Below are positions 17,711 through 25,436 of a stretch of DNA of 64,000 bases, one piece after another. The translations under genes were made by a program, and so were the position numbers. The stretch's first letter is position 1. Each line of letters begins with the position of its first letter. The DNA comes from JBFLVU01 sp964589625 (GTDB lineage Bacteria; Acidobacteriota; UBA4820; DSQY01): NCBI GenBank assembly GCA_964589625.1, contig CAZPSH010000014.1:1-64000 (forward strand). The letters run 5' to 3'. The notes under the pieces are model-generated. The model saw only the letters and a program-made list of their open reading frames with translations. It had not been told where the DNA came from and searched no databases.

Positions 17711-20248
17711 GTGGAGCTGGGCTTTCTAAGGTCCGTGTCCAAACCCACCCGTTACACGGGCGGCGAAGTGAACCAGGTCCTCAAGGAGGAGCGGGAGGGC
17801 CTGCTCCACGTGGCCCTCGCCTTTCCGGACGTATACGAGATCGCCATGAGCACCCTGGGCCTCAAGATCCTCTACGGGGTGCTGAACCAACGGGAGGACG
17901 TCTGGGCCGAGCGCGTCTTTATGCCCATGCCCGACATGCAGGAGGCCCTCGAATCCCGCGGGCTTTCCCTCTACGGGCTCGAATCGGGGAGGCCCCTCAA
18001 GAACTTCGATCTCGTCGGCTTCACCCTGCAGTTCGAATTGACCTACACCAACATCCTCCACATGCTTCGCCTTGGAGGCGTCCCCCTGAGGGCCGCCGAC
18101 CGGGGGCCCGGAGATCCCGTGGTGGTGGCCGGCGGCCCCTGCGCCGTGAATCCGGAACCGCTGGCCCCCTTCTTTGACGGGATCTTCGTGGGAGACGGCG
18201 AGGACGGCATCCTCGACCTCTGCGAGGCCGTCCGCGCCACCCGCGGACGCCCCCGGCGGGACGTGTGGCGCGCCCTGGCATCCGTGGAAGGGACGTACGT
18301 TCCGGCGCTCTACCGCACAGGACGCGACCCGGCCCAGGGGATGGAAGTGGTGACGGGACCCGCGGAAGAGGGGATTCCCTACCCCGTCCGGCGGCGCCTC
18401 CTGAGGGACATCGACGCCTTCCCCTTTCCCGCCAAGGTCATCGTTCCCCACCACGAGGTGATCCACGATCGCTACAGCCTCGAACTCTCCAGGGGGTGCG
18501 CCGTCGGTTGCCGCTTCTGTCAGGCGGGGTACATCTACCGCCCCCAGCGGGACCGCGACGCCGAGGCGGTGCGGTCCGCGGTAGTCCGCGGTCTCGAGTC
18601 CACGGGATTCAACGAAGTGACCCTCCTGAGTCTGAACGCCGGGGAGTACGCGGGGATCGAACGCCTGGCCCGGTCCATCGTCGCCGAGGCCGCCGACCGG
18701 GGCGTGGGCGTCGCCATGCCCAGCCTCCGCGTAAGCAGCCTGACGCGGGAACTCGTCGGCGCTCTCTCGGCGGGGCGCAAGTCGGGCTTCACCATCGCCC
18801 CCGAGGCCGGGACCGAGCGCCTGCGGGCCGTGGTCAACAAGAAGATCTCCGAGGAAGATCTGAAGAACGCCGTCACGGTGGTCTTCTCCTCGGGATGGAG
18901 CGTCCTCAAGCTCTACTTCATGATCGGACTGCCCACGGAGACCCCCGAGGATGTGGACGCCATCGCGCGCCTGGCGGACCTTTCCGCCCGGACGGCCAAG
19001 GGCTCGGGCTGTCGAAACCCGGTTGTGACGGTCTCCACCTCCTCCTTCGTGCCCAAGCCCTTCACCCCCTTTCAGTGGTTCCCCATGGAGAACCCCGACT
19101 CCCTCAGGGAGAAGCAGTCCAGGCTGAAGTCCCTCCTCCGCCGCCCCGTGCAGTACCGGTGGCACGACGTGGAGGGAAGCCTCCTGGAAGGGGCCTTTTC
19201 CCTGGGGGACCGCCGGCTGGCGGAGGTTCTGGAGGAGGCCGCCGGGCTGGGGTGCCGCCTCGACTCCTGGACCGAGCACTTCCGGCCCGACCTCTGGAAG
19301 GAGGCCTTCTCCCGGAAGGGCTTGACCCCGGAGGTGTACCTTCACCGGGAACGCGGCCGGGAGGAGCGATTCCCGTGGGAGGTGGTGGACGTCGGCGTGA
19401 CGCGCTCCTTCCTGTGGCGGGAGCGCGAGCGCGCTCTCGCCGGGGAGACGACCGAGACCTGCGGCCCCGAAGCCTGCCACGGCTGCGCCCCCTTCGCCAA
19501 GGACTGCCTCGCGAGCGTCTTCGCCCGCGCCCTCCCCCAGGAGCCCGCCTCGGTTCCACGCCCCCCCGCCCCGGCGCCCTCCCGCCATCGGCTCCGGTTC
19601 CGTAAGGAGGGGCCCGCCGTGTTTCTGGGGCACCTCGACCTCACGGAGGCCCTCGTCCGTGCCATGCGCCGCGCCGGCGCCGTCCTGGCCTATTCCCAAG
19701 GCTATCATCCCATGCCCAAGATCGAGCTGTGCGCGCCCCTCCCGTTGGGCGTGGCCGGGCGGGAGGAGTGGATGGACTTCACGGCCTTTGTGGGGGACCG
19801 GGGGCTCTTCCTGGGGCGCCTCGCCGCCACCCTCCCTACGGGGATCCTGGCCGAGCGGCTGTTTCCCGTGCCCGAGGGGTCGCCCGCACTCTCGGAACTC
19901 TCCCTGCAGGTATACGAGGTGGGGTTCGGTGCCCTGGACGAGGCGGGGCGGGCCGAGATCCGGAGGAGGGCCGAGGCCTTCCGGGACGCCGAGGCGTGGC
20001 CCGTCACCCGGGAGGGAAAAGGGAAGACCCGCACCTTCGACCTCCGGGCCCGAGTCGTTGGGCTTGAGGTGGAGGACGGCCGCATCGAAGTGCGGCTCCT
20101 CCAGGGCGGCTTCAAGGACCTGGTGGAAGCCGTCGTGCCTGAGCCCCTTCGAGACCGCCTCTCCCTCGTGCGCCTGGGTCTCAAGTTCGCGCCCCGCACC
20201 GCCCCGCCGCCCGCCCAAACGACGCCCAAGGGGCGCCTGGACCGTTGA
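17711..20248 (+). CDS. B12-binding-like radical SAM / DUF2344 fusion (TIGR03960-TIGR03936)
   Basis: 845 residues. An N-terminal cobalamin-binding-like domain (about 15-215) is followed by a radical-SAM core with SRGCAVGCRFCQAGY (C-x3-C-x2-C, about 257-271) binding the 4Fe-4S cluster, TIAPEAGTERLR, and a long accessory region. The C-terminal third, from about residue 620 (RHRLRFRKEGPAVFLGHLDL), is the DUF2344/TIGR03936 domain with YSQGYHPMPKIELCAPLPLG. Many bacteria encode the two halves as one protein or as neighbours upstream of rng and the L21/L27 genes. Function is not established; a role in RNA or ribosome modification is inferred from that neighbourhood. GTG start at 17711. RNase G lies 2 kb downstream. 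Confidence 0.9.
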   Translation: MELGFLRSVSKPTRYTGGEVNQVLKEEREGLLHVALAFPDVYEIAMSTLGLKILYGVLNQREDVWAERVFMPMPDMQEALESRGLSLYGLESGRPLKNFDLVGFTLQFELTYTNILHMLRLGGVPLRAADRGPGDPVVVAGGPCAVNPEPLAPFFDGIFVGDGEDGILDLCEAVRATRGRPRRDVWRALASVEGTYVPALYRTGRDPAQGMEVVTGPAEEGIPYPVRRRLLRDIDAFPFPAKVIVPHHEVIHDRYSLELSRGCAVGCRFCQAGYIYRPQRDRDAEAVRSAVVRGLESTGFNEVTLLSLNAGEYAGIERLARSIVAEAADRGVGVAMPSLRVSSLTRELVGALSAGRKSGFTIAPEAGTERLRAVVNKKISEEDLKNAVTVVFSSGWSVLKLYFMIGLPTETPEDVDAIARLADLSARTAKGSGCRNPVVTVSTSSFVPKPFTPFQWFPMENPDSLREKQSRLKSLLRRPVQYRWHDVEGSLLEGAFSLGDRRLAEVLEEAAGLGCRLDSWTEHFRPDLWKEAFSRKGLTPEVYLHRERGREERFPWEVVDVGVTRSFLWRERERALAGETTETCGPEACHGCAPFAKDCLASVFARALPQEPASVPRPPAPAPSRHRLRFRKEGPAVFLGHLDLTEALVRAMRRAGAVLAYSQGYHPMPKIELCAPLPLGVAGREEWMDFTAFVGDRGLFLGRLAATLPTGILAERLFPVPEGSPALSELSLQVYEVGFGALDEAGRAEIRRRAEAFRDAEAWPVTREGKGKTRTFDLRARVVGLEVEDGRIEVRLLQGGFKDLVEAVVPEPLRDRLSLVRLGLKFAPRTAPPPAQTTPKGRLDR

Positions 20249-20273
20249 CAGCGAGGGGCCGGGCTGGTAGCCT
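20245..20273 (+). promoter_or_regulatory. Promoter of the 4Fe-4S/HMA mini-operon
   Basis: TTGACA (20245-20250), a 17-nt spacer and TAGCCT (20268-20273) preceded by TGG. The promoter begins within the last codon and stop of the radical-SAM gene, so the mini-operon has its own transcription start near 20280. Confidence 0.75.
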
Positions 20274-20315
20274 GAAACCCTTGCGGGGGCGGGGCCCCGG
20301 CCATGGGAGACCGGA

Positions 20316-21125
20316 TTGAAACGGACGAGGTTGCTCTTTCAGGCGGCCCTGGTGGCCGCGGCCGCCATGGCGGGTCTGGCCTACAGCCGGGGATGGCTTC
20401 TCGGGAGCGTGGAGAAGTACTGCCCCTTCGGCGGACTCGAAACGGCCTACGCCTTCGTCACGAACCAGCGCTTCACCTGCGCGGCCGGGGAGTTGAACCT
20501 GGCGCTGTTCGTGGCGCTGCTGGGGCTCACCTTCGTGGCGCGGAAGTCCTTTTGCTCCTGGGTGTGCCCCGTGGGCGCCGTCTCCGAATGGCTTGGCCTC
20601 CTCGGGGAGAAGCTCCTCGGAAGGGGCCGGAAGGAGGCATCGGGTGCTCCGCTCCGGGCCTGGGAGCCACCGCGCCGCGCCGACCGGGTTCTCCGCTGGC
20701 TCCGGCTGCCCGTCCTGGGCGTCGTGCTGTACTTCACGTACAGAACGGGAGAGCTGGTGTTCCGAGGCTACGACCCCTATTACGTCCTGTTCAGCTTCCA
20801 CGGCCACGACGTGCGTTGGTGGAGCTATTTGCTCATGGCGCTCTTCCTGGCAGCGGCGGTGGCGGTGCCCATGGCGTGGTGCCGCTACCTGTGTCCCCTC
20901 GGCCTGGCCCTTTGGCCCTTCTCGGCGGCGGGCCGCCTGCGGCTGAGGCGCGACGCCGAGACCTGCACGGCGTGCCGGGCCTGCGACCGGGCCTGCCCCC
21001 ACGCCATCGAGGTCTCCACCGCCGCCGAGGTGCGGTCCGGGGAATGCACGCTTTGTCTGGCCTGCGCCGACGCCTGCCCGGCGGGAGAAACCCTGACCTT
21101 GCGCCTGGAGGGGCTCAAGCCGTGA
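20316..21125 (+). CDS. Membrane 4Fe-4S ferredoxin protein (NapH/CcoG-like)
   Basis: 269 residues. Four to five membrane helices (about 5-25, 52-72, 125-145 and 172-195) carry two CxxxCP signatures in short loops, CSWVCPVGAVSEW and CRYLCPLGLALW. A C-terminal pair of 4Fe-4S sites follows (CTACRACDRACPHAI and CTLCLACADACPAGE). This is the NapH/NosR-C/CcoG/RdxA-type scaffold, which moves electrons from the quinone pool or assists metal-centre assembly. TTG 20316 is the only reasonable start, about 9 nt after GGGAGA. Its stop overlaps the next gene as GTGA. Adjacent HMA-like exported proteins suggest a role in metal or thiol redox handling, by inference. Confidence 0.85.
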   Translation: MKRTRLLFQAALVAAAAMAGLAYSRGWLLGSVEKYCPFGGLETAYAFVTNQRFTCAAGELNLALFVALLGLTFVARKSFCSWVCPVGAVSEWLGLLGEKLLGRGRKEASGAPLRAWEPPRRADRVLRWLRLPVLGVVLYFTYRTGELVFRGYDPYYVLFSFHGHDVRWWSYLLMALFLAAAVAVPMAWCRYLCPLGLALWPFSAAGRLRLRRDAETCTACRACDRACPHAIEVSTAAEVRSGECTLCLACADACPAGETLTLRLEGLKP

Positions 21126-21547
21126 AAATTCCCAAGGCCGCCGTGCCCGCCCTTGTGGTCCTCTTCGCCCTTTTGGGCCTGGGGTCCGCCCGGTTCTTCG
21201 CCGTCCCCACGCTCACGCGGGACTTCGCGGCGGGCGGACGGAACCCGAACCGGACGGCGACCTTCCTGGTGGAGGGCGTGAAGTGCCGCGACACCGCGGA
21301 GAAGGCCTTCGAACACCTCCTCGGCCTGAAGGGCCTTGGGAGCGCCGAAGCCTACGCCTCGCGAAGCGAGATCCGGGTCACCTATGATCCGGGCGTCACC
21401 GGTCCCCAGGCCATCCGGGAGGCCCTTGAAGGCCCCGACTTCGACGCCGTCACCGGGGAGATTTGGTTCGGGCGCTTTCGCGTGATAGAAATGGACGGGA
21501 AGCCCCTTCCGGAGGGGACGGGGAGCGCGTCCCCCGGGGCACCGTAG
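21122..21547 (+). CDS. Membrane-anchored HMA-fold-like protein
   Basis: 141 residues from GTG 21122. An N-terminal hydrophobic segment (about 5-25) could be a signal anchor. Residues about 48-110 look like a heavy-metal-associated ferredoxin fold: ATFLVEGVKCRDTAEKAFEH, then EIRVTYDPGVTGPQAIREAL. The canonical GMxCxxC metal site is reduced to one Cys (GVKCRDT), so ordinary Cu/Hg transfer chemistry is doubtful. It is coupled by GTGA to the 4Fe-4S membrane protein and is followed 20 nt later by a second HMA-like exported protein. Confidence 0.65.
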   Translation: MKIPKAAVPALVVLFALLGLGSARFFAVPTLTRDFAAGGRNPNRTATFLVEGVKCRDTAEKAFEHLLGLKGLGSAEAYASRSEIRVTYDPGVTGPQAIREALEGPDFDAVTGEIWFGRFRVIEMDGKPLPEGTGSASPGAP

Positions 21548-21567
21548 TTCAGAGAGGGAGAGAGAAC

Positions 21568-21960
21568 ATGATGCGGAATCTGCGCGTGTGGGTCCTGTTG
21601 CTTTCGGCCACGATGCTGGCGGGTGCGGTCCTCGCCGCCGATCCGGCGCCCGCCGCCGCCCAGGAGACGGCGGTCTTCGAAGTCGCCAAGCTGTCCCAGG
21701 GGACGGTAGTCAAGGACCTGGCGGGCGCCCTTGCCAAGGAGCCGGGCGTCATCAAGGCGAAGGCCGACATGGACCAGGGGCTCTTCAGCGTGACCTTCGA
21801 GCCCGGAAAGACCAATCCCGAGGCCCTGGCCAAGGTGGTGAGCGCCGTGGTAGGCGAATCCAAGTTGAAGGAAGTGGTGGGTGCGACCGGCGGCGCGAAG
21901 GCCGCCACCGGTTGCGGCGCGTGCCCCAGCCGGAGCGCCTGCTCCTCCAAGAAGAAGTAG
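21568..21960 (+). CDS. Exported HMA-fold-like protein with Cys-rich tail
   Basis: 130 residues. A signal peptide (about 1-25, ending LAGAVLAADPAP) is followed by an HMA-like fold without metal Cys (VFEVAKLSQGTVVKDLAGAL and VTFEPGKTNPEALAKVVSAV). The last 20 residues hold three Cys in CGACPSRSAC before a Lys-rich end. The GAGAGGGAGAGAGA stretch upstream provides the ribosome site; ATG 21568 or 21571 are both possible. The Cys-tail may replace the lost HMA cysteines. The function is unknown. Confidence 0.7.
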   Translation: MMRNLRVWVLLLSATMLAGAVLAADPAPAAAQETAVFEVAKLSQGTVVKDLAGALAKEPGVIKAKADMDQGLFSVTFEPGKTNPEALAKVVSAVVGESKLKEVVGATGGAKAATGCGACPSRSACSSKKK

Positions 21961-21988
21961 CGGAAGCACCCGCGTTTGTTGGAAAAGG

Positions 21989-22024
21989 AGGCGGCGGCCC
22001 CCCAATGGGGACCGCCGTCTTATC
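21989..22024 (+). terminator. Terminator after the 4Fe-4S/HMA operon
   Basis: A strong GC hairpin, GGCGGCGGCCCCC-aat-GGGGACCGCCGTC with one or two wobbles, is followed by TTAT. It fits a Rho-independent terminator despite a short T-tract. Confidence 0.55.
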
Positions 22025-22060
22025 GCGTCCTCCGGAGGTGCGGCGTTTCCCTCCTGCCCT

Positions 22061-22080
22061 TATCAGGCTGCCGAAAAACC
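22061..22080 (+). repeat. TAGCAGGCTGSTGAA-type short repeat, copy 2
   Basis: TATCAGGCTGCCGAAAAACC in the intergenic region before RNase G, related to the copies at 16246 and 44942. Confidence 0.3.
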
Positions 22081-22236
22081 CACGCGGGCCCTGCGAAAGA
22101 GGCTTGGGGGAAGGGGGCTGGCCGGGGGGGATCTCTTGCGCGACGGGAGCGCGGTGAAGCAGGAATATTCCCAACGGGGTGGCGGGTGGGTACAATGAGG
22201 GCTTGCAGGGAGGCCGGATTTCCTCAACCCGAAGCC

Positions 22237-23682
22237 ATGAAGTTGGAACTCCTGATCACGCGCGATGTCTGGCAGACGCAGGTGGCCGTCCTGGAGGACG
22301 GCCTTCTGGTGGAGTTCCAACAGGAGCCCCGCCATCTCGACGGCCTGGTGGGCAACCTCTACCTCGGGCGGGTGAGTCGGGTCCTGCCAGGGATGGAGAG
22401 CGCCTTCGTGGACGTGGGGCTCGACCGGGACGGCTTTCTTTACGAAGGGGACATGGGCCCCTTGCCCGATTTTGCCGACGCGGACGGAATCGAGGGGAGG
22501 TTCCGGAACCCCTCCATCCGCGATCTGAAGGAGGGGTCGGGGATCCTCGTCCAGGTGACGAAGGAGCCCATGGGGGCGAAGGGCGCGCGGCTCTCCACCC
22601 AGATTTCCCTGCCTGGGTCGTACGTGATCTATCTACCCTACATGGAGCACGTGGGGGTCTCCAGGAAGATATCGGGCGCCGAGCGGGCCCGCCTGAAGGA
22701 GATCGTGCGGCGCCTCAAGGCCAGGGTTCCGGGCGGCTTCATCATCCGCACCGCCGCCGAGGGTGCAGCGGAAGAGGACCTCGCCCAGGAGATGCAGGGT
22801 CTGCTCGACCAGTGGGCCCTCGTCCGCCTGCGCGGTCAGCGGGCCGAGCCCCCGGCGGTCCTCCACCAGGAGGCCGACCTGGTGGCGCGCCTGATTCGCG
22901 AGGTCCTGTTGAGGGCCGACGGGGAGGTCCTCACCGATGATGCGGACGCGGCGGAGCAGGCGCGAGACCTGCTTTCTTCCATGGGGCATCCGCAGGAGAA
23001 GGTGCACCTCTGGCCGGGGAAGCCGGGATCCCTCTTTGAGCACTTCCGGATTCAGGAGGAGATCGACAAGGCCCTGCGGGCGAGGGTGTGGCTCCGGTCC
23101 GGCGGGTGCATCGTGATCCAGTCCACGGAGGCGCTCGTGGCCATCGACGTCAACTCGGGGCGCTTTACCGGGAAGCGCTCCCTCGAGGAGACGGCCTTCG
23201 CCATCAATATGGAGGCGGTGGACGAAATCGTGAGGCAGATCCGCCTTCGAGGCCTGGGGGGAATCCTGGTCATCGATTTCATCGACATGACCCGGAAGGC
23301 CCACCGCGAGGCTCTCTTCGGGCGGCTTCGCGAGGCCCTGGAACGGGACCGGGCCAAGTCGAGGATCCTCAATATCTCGGAATTCGGCCTCGTGGAGATG
23401 ACCCGGAAGCGGAGCCGGCGGAACCTGGACCGGGTCATGACGAGCGTTTGCCCCTGCTGCGAGGGCCGGGGCCGCCTCCCCGCCCCCTGGCGCACCGCCC
23501 AGATGATCGCCGAGACGCTCTCCGGGCGCCACGCGCCGAAGAAGGCCGTGGTTACCGCCTCGCTGGAAGTGGTTCGATTCATCGAGGAAAACCGGGAGCG
23601 GTACGCTTTCCCCGCGGGGATCACCTTCGAGGCGGCCGAGACGCCGCGACTTTCCCACTTCACGGTCCGGCCCGTTTCCTGA
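22237..23682 (+). CDS. rng: Ribonuclease G (RNase E/G family)
   Basis: 481 residues. The N-terminal MKLELLITRD leads to an S1 RNA-binding insert (GNLYLGRVSRVLPGMESAFVDVG to DGFLYEGDM, about 38-70). The catalytic DNase-I-like region carries the Mg2+-binding aspartates in LVAIDVNSGRFTG and ILVIDFIDM. The Zn-link is CPCCEGRGR (family CPxC). It processes 5S/16S rRNA precursors and decays mRNA. ATG 22237 matches the usual family N-terminus. An in-frame ATG at 22195 lies next to a TACAAT box (22191-22196) that may be a -10, which favours the downstream start. Confidence 0.93.
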   Translation: MKLELLITRDVWQTQVAVLEDGLLVEFQQEPRHLDGLVGNLYLGRVSRVLPGMESAFVDVGLDRDGFLYEGDMGPLPDFADADGIEGRFRNPSIRDLKEGSGILVQVTKEPMGAKGARLSTQISLPGSYVIYLPYMEHVGVSRKISGAERARLKEIVRRLKARVPGGFIIRTAAEGAAEEDLAQEMQGLLDQWALVRLRGQRAEPPAVLHQEADLVARLIREVLLRADGEVLTDDADAAEQARDLLSSMGHPQEKVHLWPGKPGSLFEHFRIQEEIDKALRARVWLRSGGCIVIQSTEALVAIDVNSGRFTGKRSLEETAFAINMEAVDEIVRQIRLRGLGGILVIDFIDMTRKAHREALFGRLREALERDRAKSRILNISEFGLVEMTRKRSRRNLDRVMTSVCPCCEGRGRLPAPWRTAQMIAETLSGRHAPKKAVVTASLEVVRFIEENRERYAFPAGITFEAAETPRLSHFTVRPVS

Positions 23683-23696
23683 CGGGGCCGCCCCGC

Positions 23697-24320
23697 TCAA
23701 GAGGTAAGTTCGGGCAGAAGTTCCAGAAACCTTCCGTACTCCGTGCAGGCCAGGAACTTGTTGAGGACCGCCTCCTCCCCCAGGGTCCTCTTCTCCACCG
23801 CGCCGTAGTGGTGGCCGGGGTGGATCAGCAGTCCTGAAGGCAGGGACCTCAGACGGGAGAGGCTTTCGAACAGCGCCCGCGGATCGCCGCCCGGAAGGTC
23901 GGCGCGGCCCACCCAGTCCACGAAGAGGACGTCCCCGGTGAAGATCGCCCCATCGTAGAGGTAGCAGACCCCTCCCGGCGTGTGGCCCGGAGAGTGGAGG
24001 GCGCGAACCTCCGGCAGGCCCGGCAGGGGCCCATCCGCTTCGATCAAGTGGGCCCCGGCGGGAATCGCGCGCTCCTGCCGGTGGACCCACACGCGCGGAT
24101 CCGCGGCGGCCCTCAGCTCGGGCAGGGTGGCGGTGTGGTCACCGTGGGTGTGTGTCAGAAGGACGTCCGTGAGGCGGCACCCCTCTTCGCGGCAGAGCGC
24201 GAGGATGGCGGTGGCGGTGTAGGAGGGGTCCACGCACCACGCGGCCTTCCTGGATCTGGACAGGACCACGTAGGCTCTGTTCGCGTCGCCTCCTGCATCG
24301 AGCGTCGCGATCTCGTCCAT
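23697..24320 (-). CDS. Metallo-beta-lactamase-fold hydrolase (glyoxalase II/ETHE1-like)
   Basis: 207 residues. Metal ligands are visible in order: THTHGDHTATL (HxHxDH, about 56-66), HSPGHTPGG (about 108-116), the Asp in TGDVLFVDWVGRADLPGGD, and the last His in IHPGHHYG. The GRADLPGGD loop resembles the GRxD loop of persulfide dioxygenases, while overall size fits glyoxalase-II-like hydrolases. Substrate is uncertain (lactoylglutathione, another thioester, or a persulfide). It lies 37 nt downstream of ssb on the same strand and converges on rng with 14 nt between stops. Confidence 0.85.
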   Translation of the reverse strand: MDEIATLDAGGDANRAYVVLSRSRKAAWCVDPSYTATAILALCREEGCRLTDVLLTHTHGDHTATLPELRAAADPRVWVHRQERAIPAGAHLIEADGPLPGLPEVRALHSPGHTPGGVCYLYDGAIFTGDVLFVDWVGRADLPGGDPRALFESLSRLRSLPSGLLIHPGHHYGAVEKRTLGEEAVLNKFLACTEYGRFLELLPELTS

Positions 24321-24357
24321 GGGTCTCCCGCGCGGAAGGGGAAGGGAACCCCGGCCG

Positions 24358-24765
24358 TCAGAAGGGGATGTCGTCGTCGCTGAACTCGGGGGAAGCTTCG
24401 GCGGCGGTGCGCCCGCCCTCTCCCGAGCTGCCTTCGGGGCGGCCCACCATGACCAGGCTGTCGGCCCGAATCTCGGTGGCCGTCCGGTCGTTGCCTTCCT
24501 TGTCCTTGTAGGTGCGGCTTCGGATGCCGCCTTCGATGTAGACTTGGCGGCCCTTCTTAAGGTACTCGCCGGCCACCTCGGCGAGCTTTCCCCAGACCAC
24601 GACCCGGTGCCATTCGGTGTGCTCCTGCTTCTGCCCCTCCTTGTCCTTCCACACCTCGTTGGTGGCGAGGGTGAAGTTGGCCACGGGCGTGCCATTGGGG
24701 GTGTAGCGAAGCTCCGGATCCCTGCCCAGGTTGCCCAGGAGGATGACCTTGTTCACGCTTCCCAT
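24358..24765 (-). CDS. ssb: Single-stranded DNA-binding protein
   Basis: 135 residues with an N-terminal OB fold (NKVILLGNLGRDPELRYTPN and TEWHRVVVWGKLAEVAGEYL) and the acidic C-terminal tip DDDIPF that recruits replication and repair partners. The linker is short and Gly-rich. ATG 24765 is preceded by AAGGAG. Transcribed from a promoter that overlaps the rsmD promoter. Confidence 0.96.
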   Translation of the reverse strand: MGSVNKVILLGNLGRDPELRYTPNGTPVANFTLATNEVWKDKEGQKQEHTEWHRVVVWGKLAEVAGEYLKKGRQVYIEGGIRSRTYKDKEGNDRTATEIRADSLVMVGRPEGSSGEGGRTAAEASPEFSDDDIPF

Positions 24766-24796
24766 GACGCACTCCTTTACGAGGGGCCGCCCTTCC

Positions 24797-24825
24797 TTAT
24801 AGGACGGTTCGATATTCCTTATAAT
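24797..24825 (+). promoter_or_regulatory. Promoter of rsmD-selB
   Basis: A perfect TATAAT (24820-24825) with a poor TTATAG 17 nt upstream. The -10 bases are shared with the opposing ssb promoter. The leader to TTG 24852 is about 20 nt and carries GGGAGGGAG. Confidence 0.5.
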
Positions 24826-24850
24826 ACGGGCCTGTCCGGGAGGGAGTCAA
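24821..24850 (-). promoter_or_regulatory. Promoter of ssb
   Basis: Minus-strand TTGACT (24850-24845), an 18-nt spacer and TATTAT (24826-24821). The -10 is the near-palindromic partner of the plus-strand TATAAT one base away. Confidence 0.6.
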
Positions 24851-24851
24851 C

Positions 24852-25436
24852 TTGAGGATCGTGGGCGGGGATCTGAGGGGGCGGAGGTTGGACGTGCCGC
24901 GGGGCATGGACGTGAGGCCCACGTCGGAGATGGTCCGCGAGGCCCTCTTCGACATCCTGGGCCCGCGGGTGGCCGGCGTGGCGTTCCTGGACCTGTACGC
25001 GGGGACGGGGGCCGTGGGCCTCGAGGCCTTGAGCCGGGGGGCCTCGGGCGCGGTTCTGGTGGAAAAGGGCGCGAGGGCCCTGGCGGCGCTCCGGAAGAAC
25101 GTCGAACGGCTGGGGGTCGGAAGCCTGTGCCGCGTTCTGCCCGTGTCCTCGGAGAAGGCCCTGAGGATTCTTTCGGAGGAAGGGGCCGAGGTGGGGGTAG
25201 CCTTTTGCGATCCGCCCTACGCCGACCGGGCCTGGCCGGATCTCCTCCGTCGGCTGGCCGACTTCCCGATCTGGGTTCCTCCGGGGATCCTGGTCGTGGA
25301 GTCCGCCGCCAAGTCCCCGCTGGCGTGTCCCGCGGGCTTCGAGGCGGGGAAGGCGTATCGTTACGGGGACACCGCCCTGTCTGTATTTCGGCTTGTGAGC
25401 GAGGGGGTCGGAAGGGCTCGGGAGGGAACGCCATGA
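24852..25436 (+). CDS. rsmD: 16S rRNA (guanine966-N2)-methyltransferase RsmD
   Basis: 194 residues. The N-terminus has MRIVGGDLRGRRLDVP and RPTSEMVREALFDIL, SAM motif I is FLDLYAGTGAVGLEALSRG, and the catalytic motif is FCDPPYADRAW (family DPPY). TTG 24852 is the start, with GGGAGGGAG upstream. The stop overlaps the selB ATG as ATGA. It modifies G966 of 16S rRNA during small-subunit assembly. Confidence 0.92.
   Translation: MRIVGGDLRGRRLDVPRGMDVRPTSEMVREALFDILGPRVAGVAFLDLYAGTGAVGLEALSRGASGAVLVEKGARALAALRKNVERLGVGSLCRVLPVSSEKALRILSEEGAEVGVAFCDPPYADRAWPDLLRRLADFPIWVPPGILVVESAAKSPLACPAGFEAGKAYRYGDTALSVFRLVSEGVGRAREGTP

Noticed and set aside
17726..20218. 830-residue open frame antisense to the radical-SAM fusion
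   Set aside because: Low-complexity Gly/Pro/His/Glu-rich product without motifs, on the strand opposite a clear radical-SAM protein.
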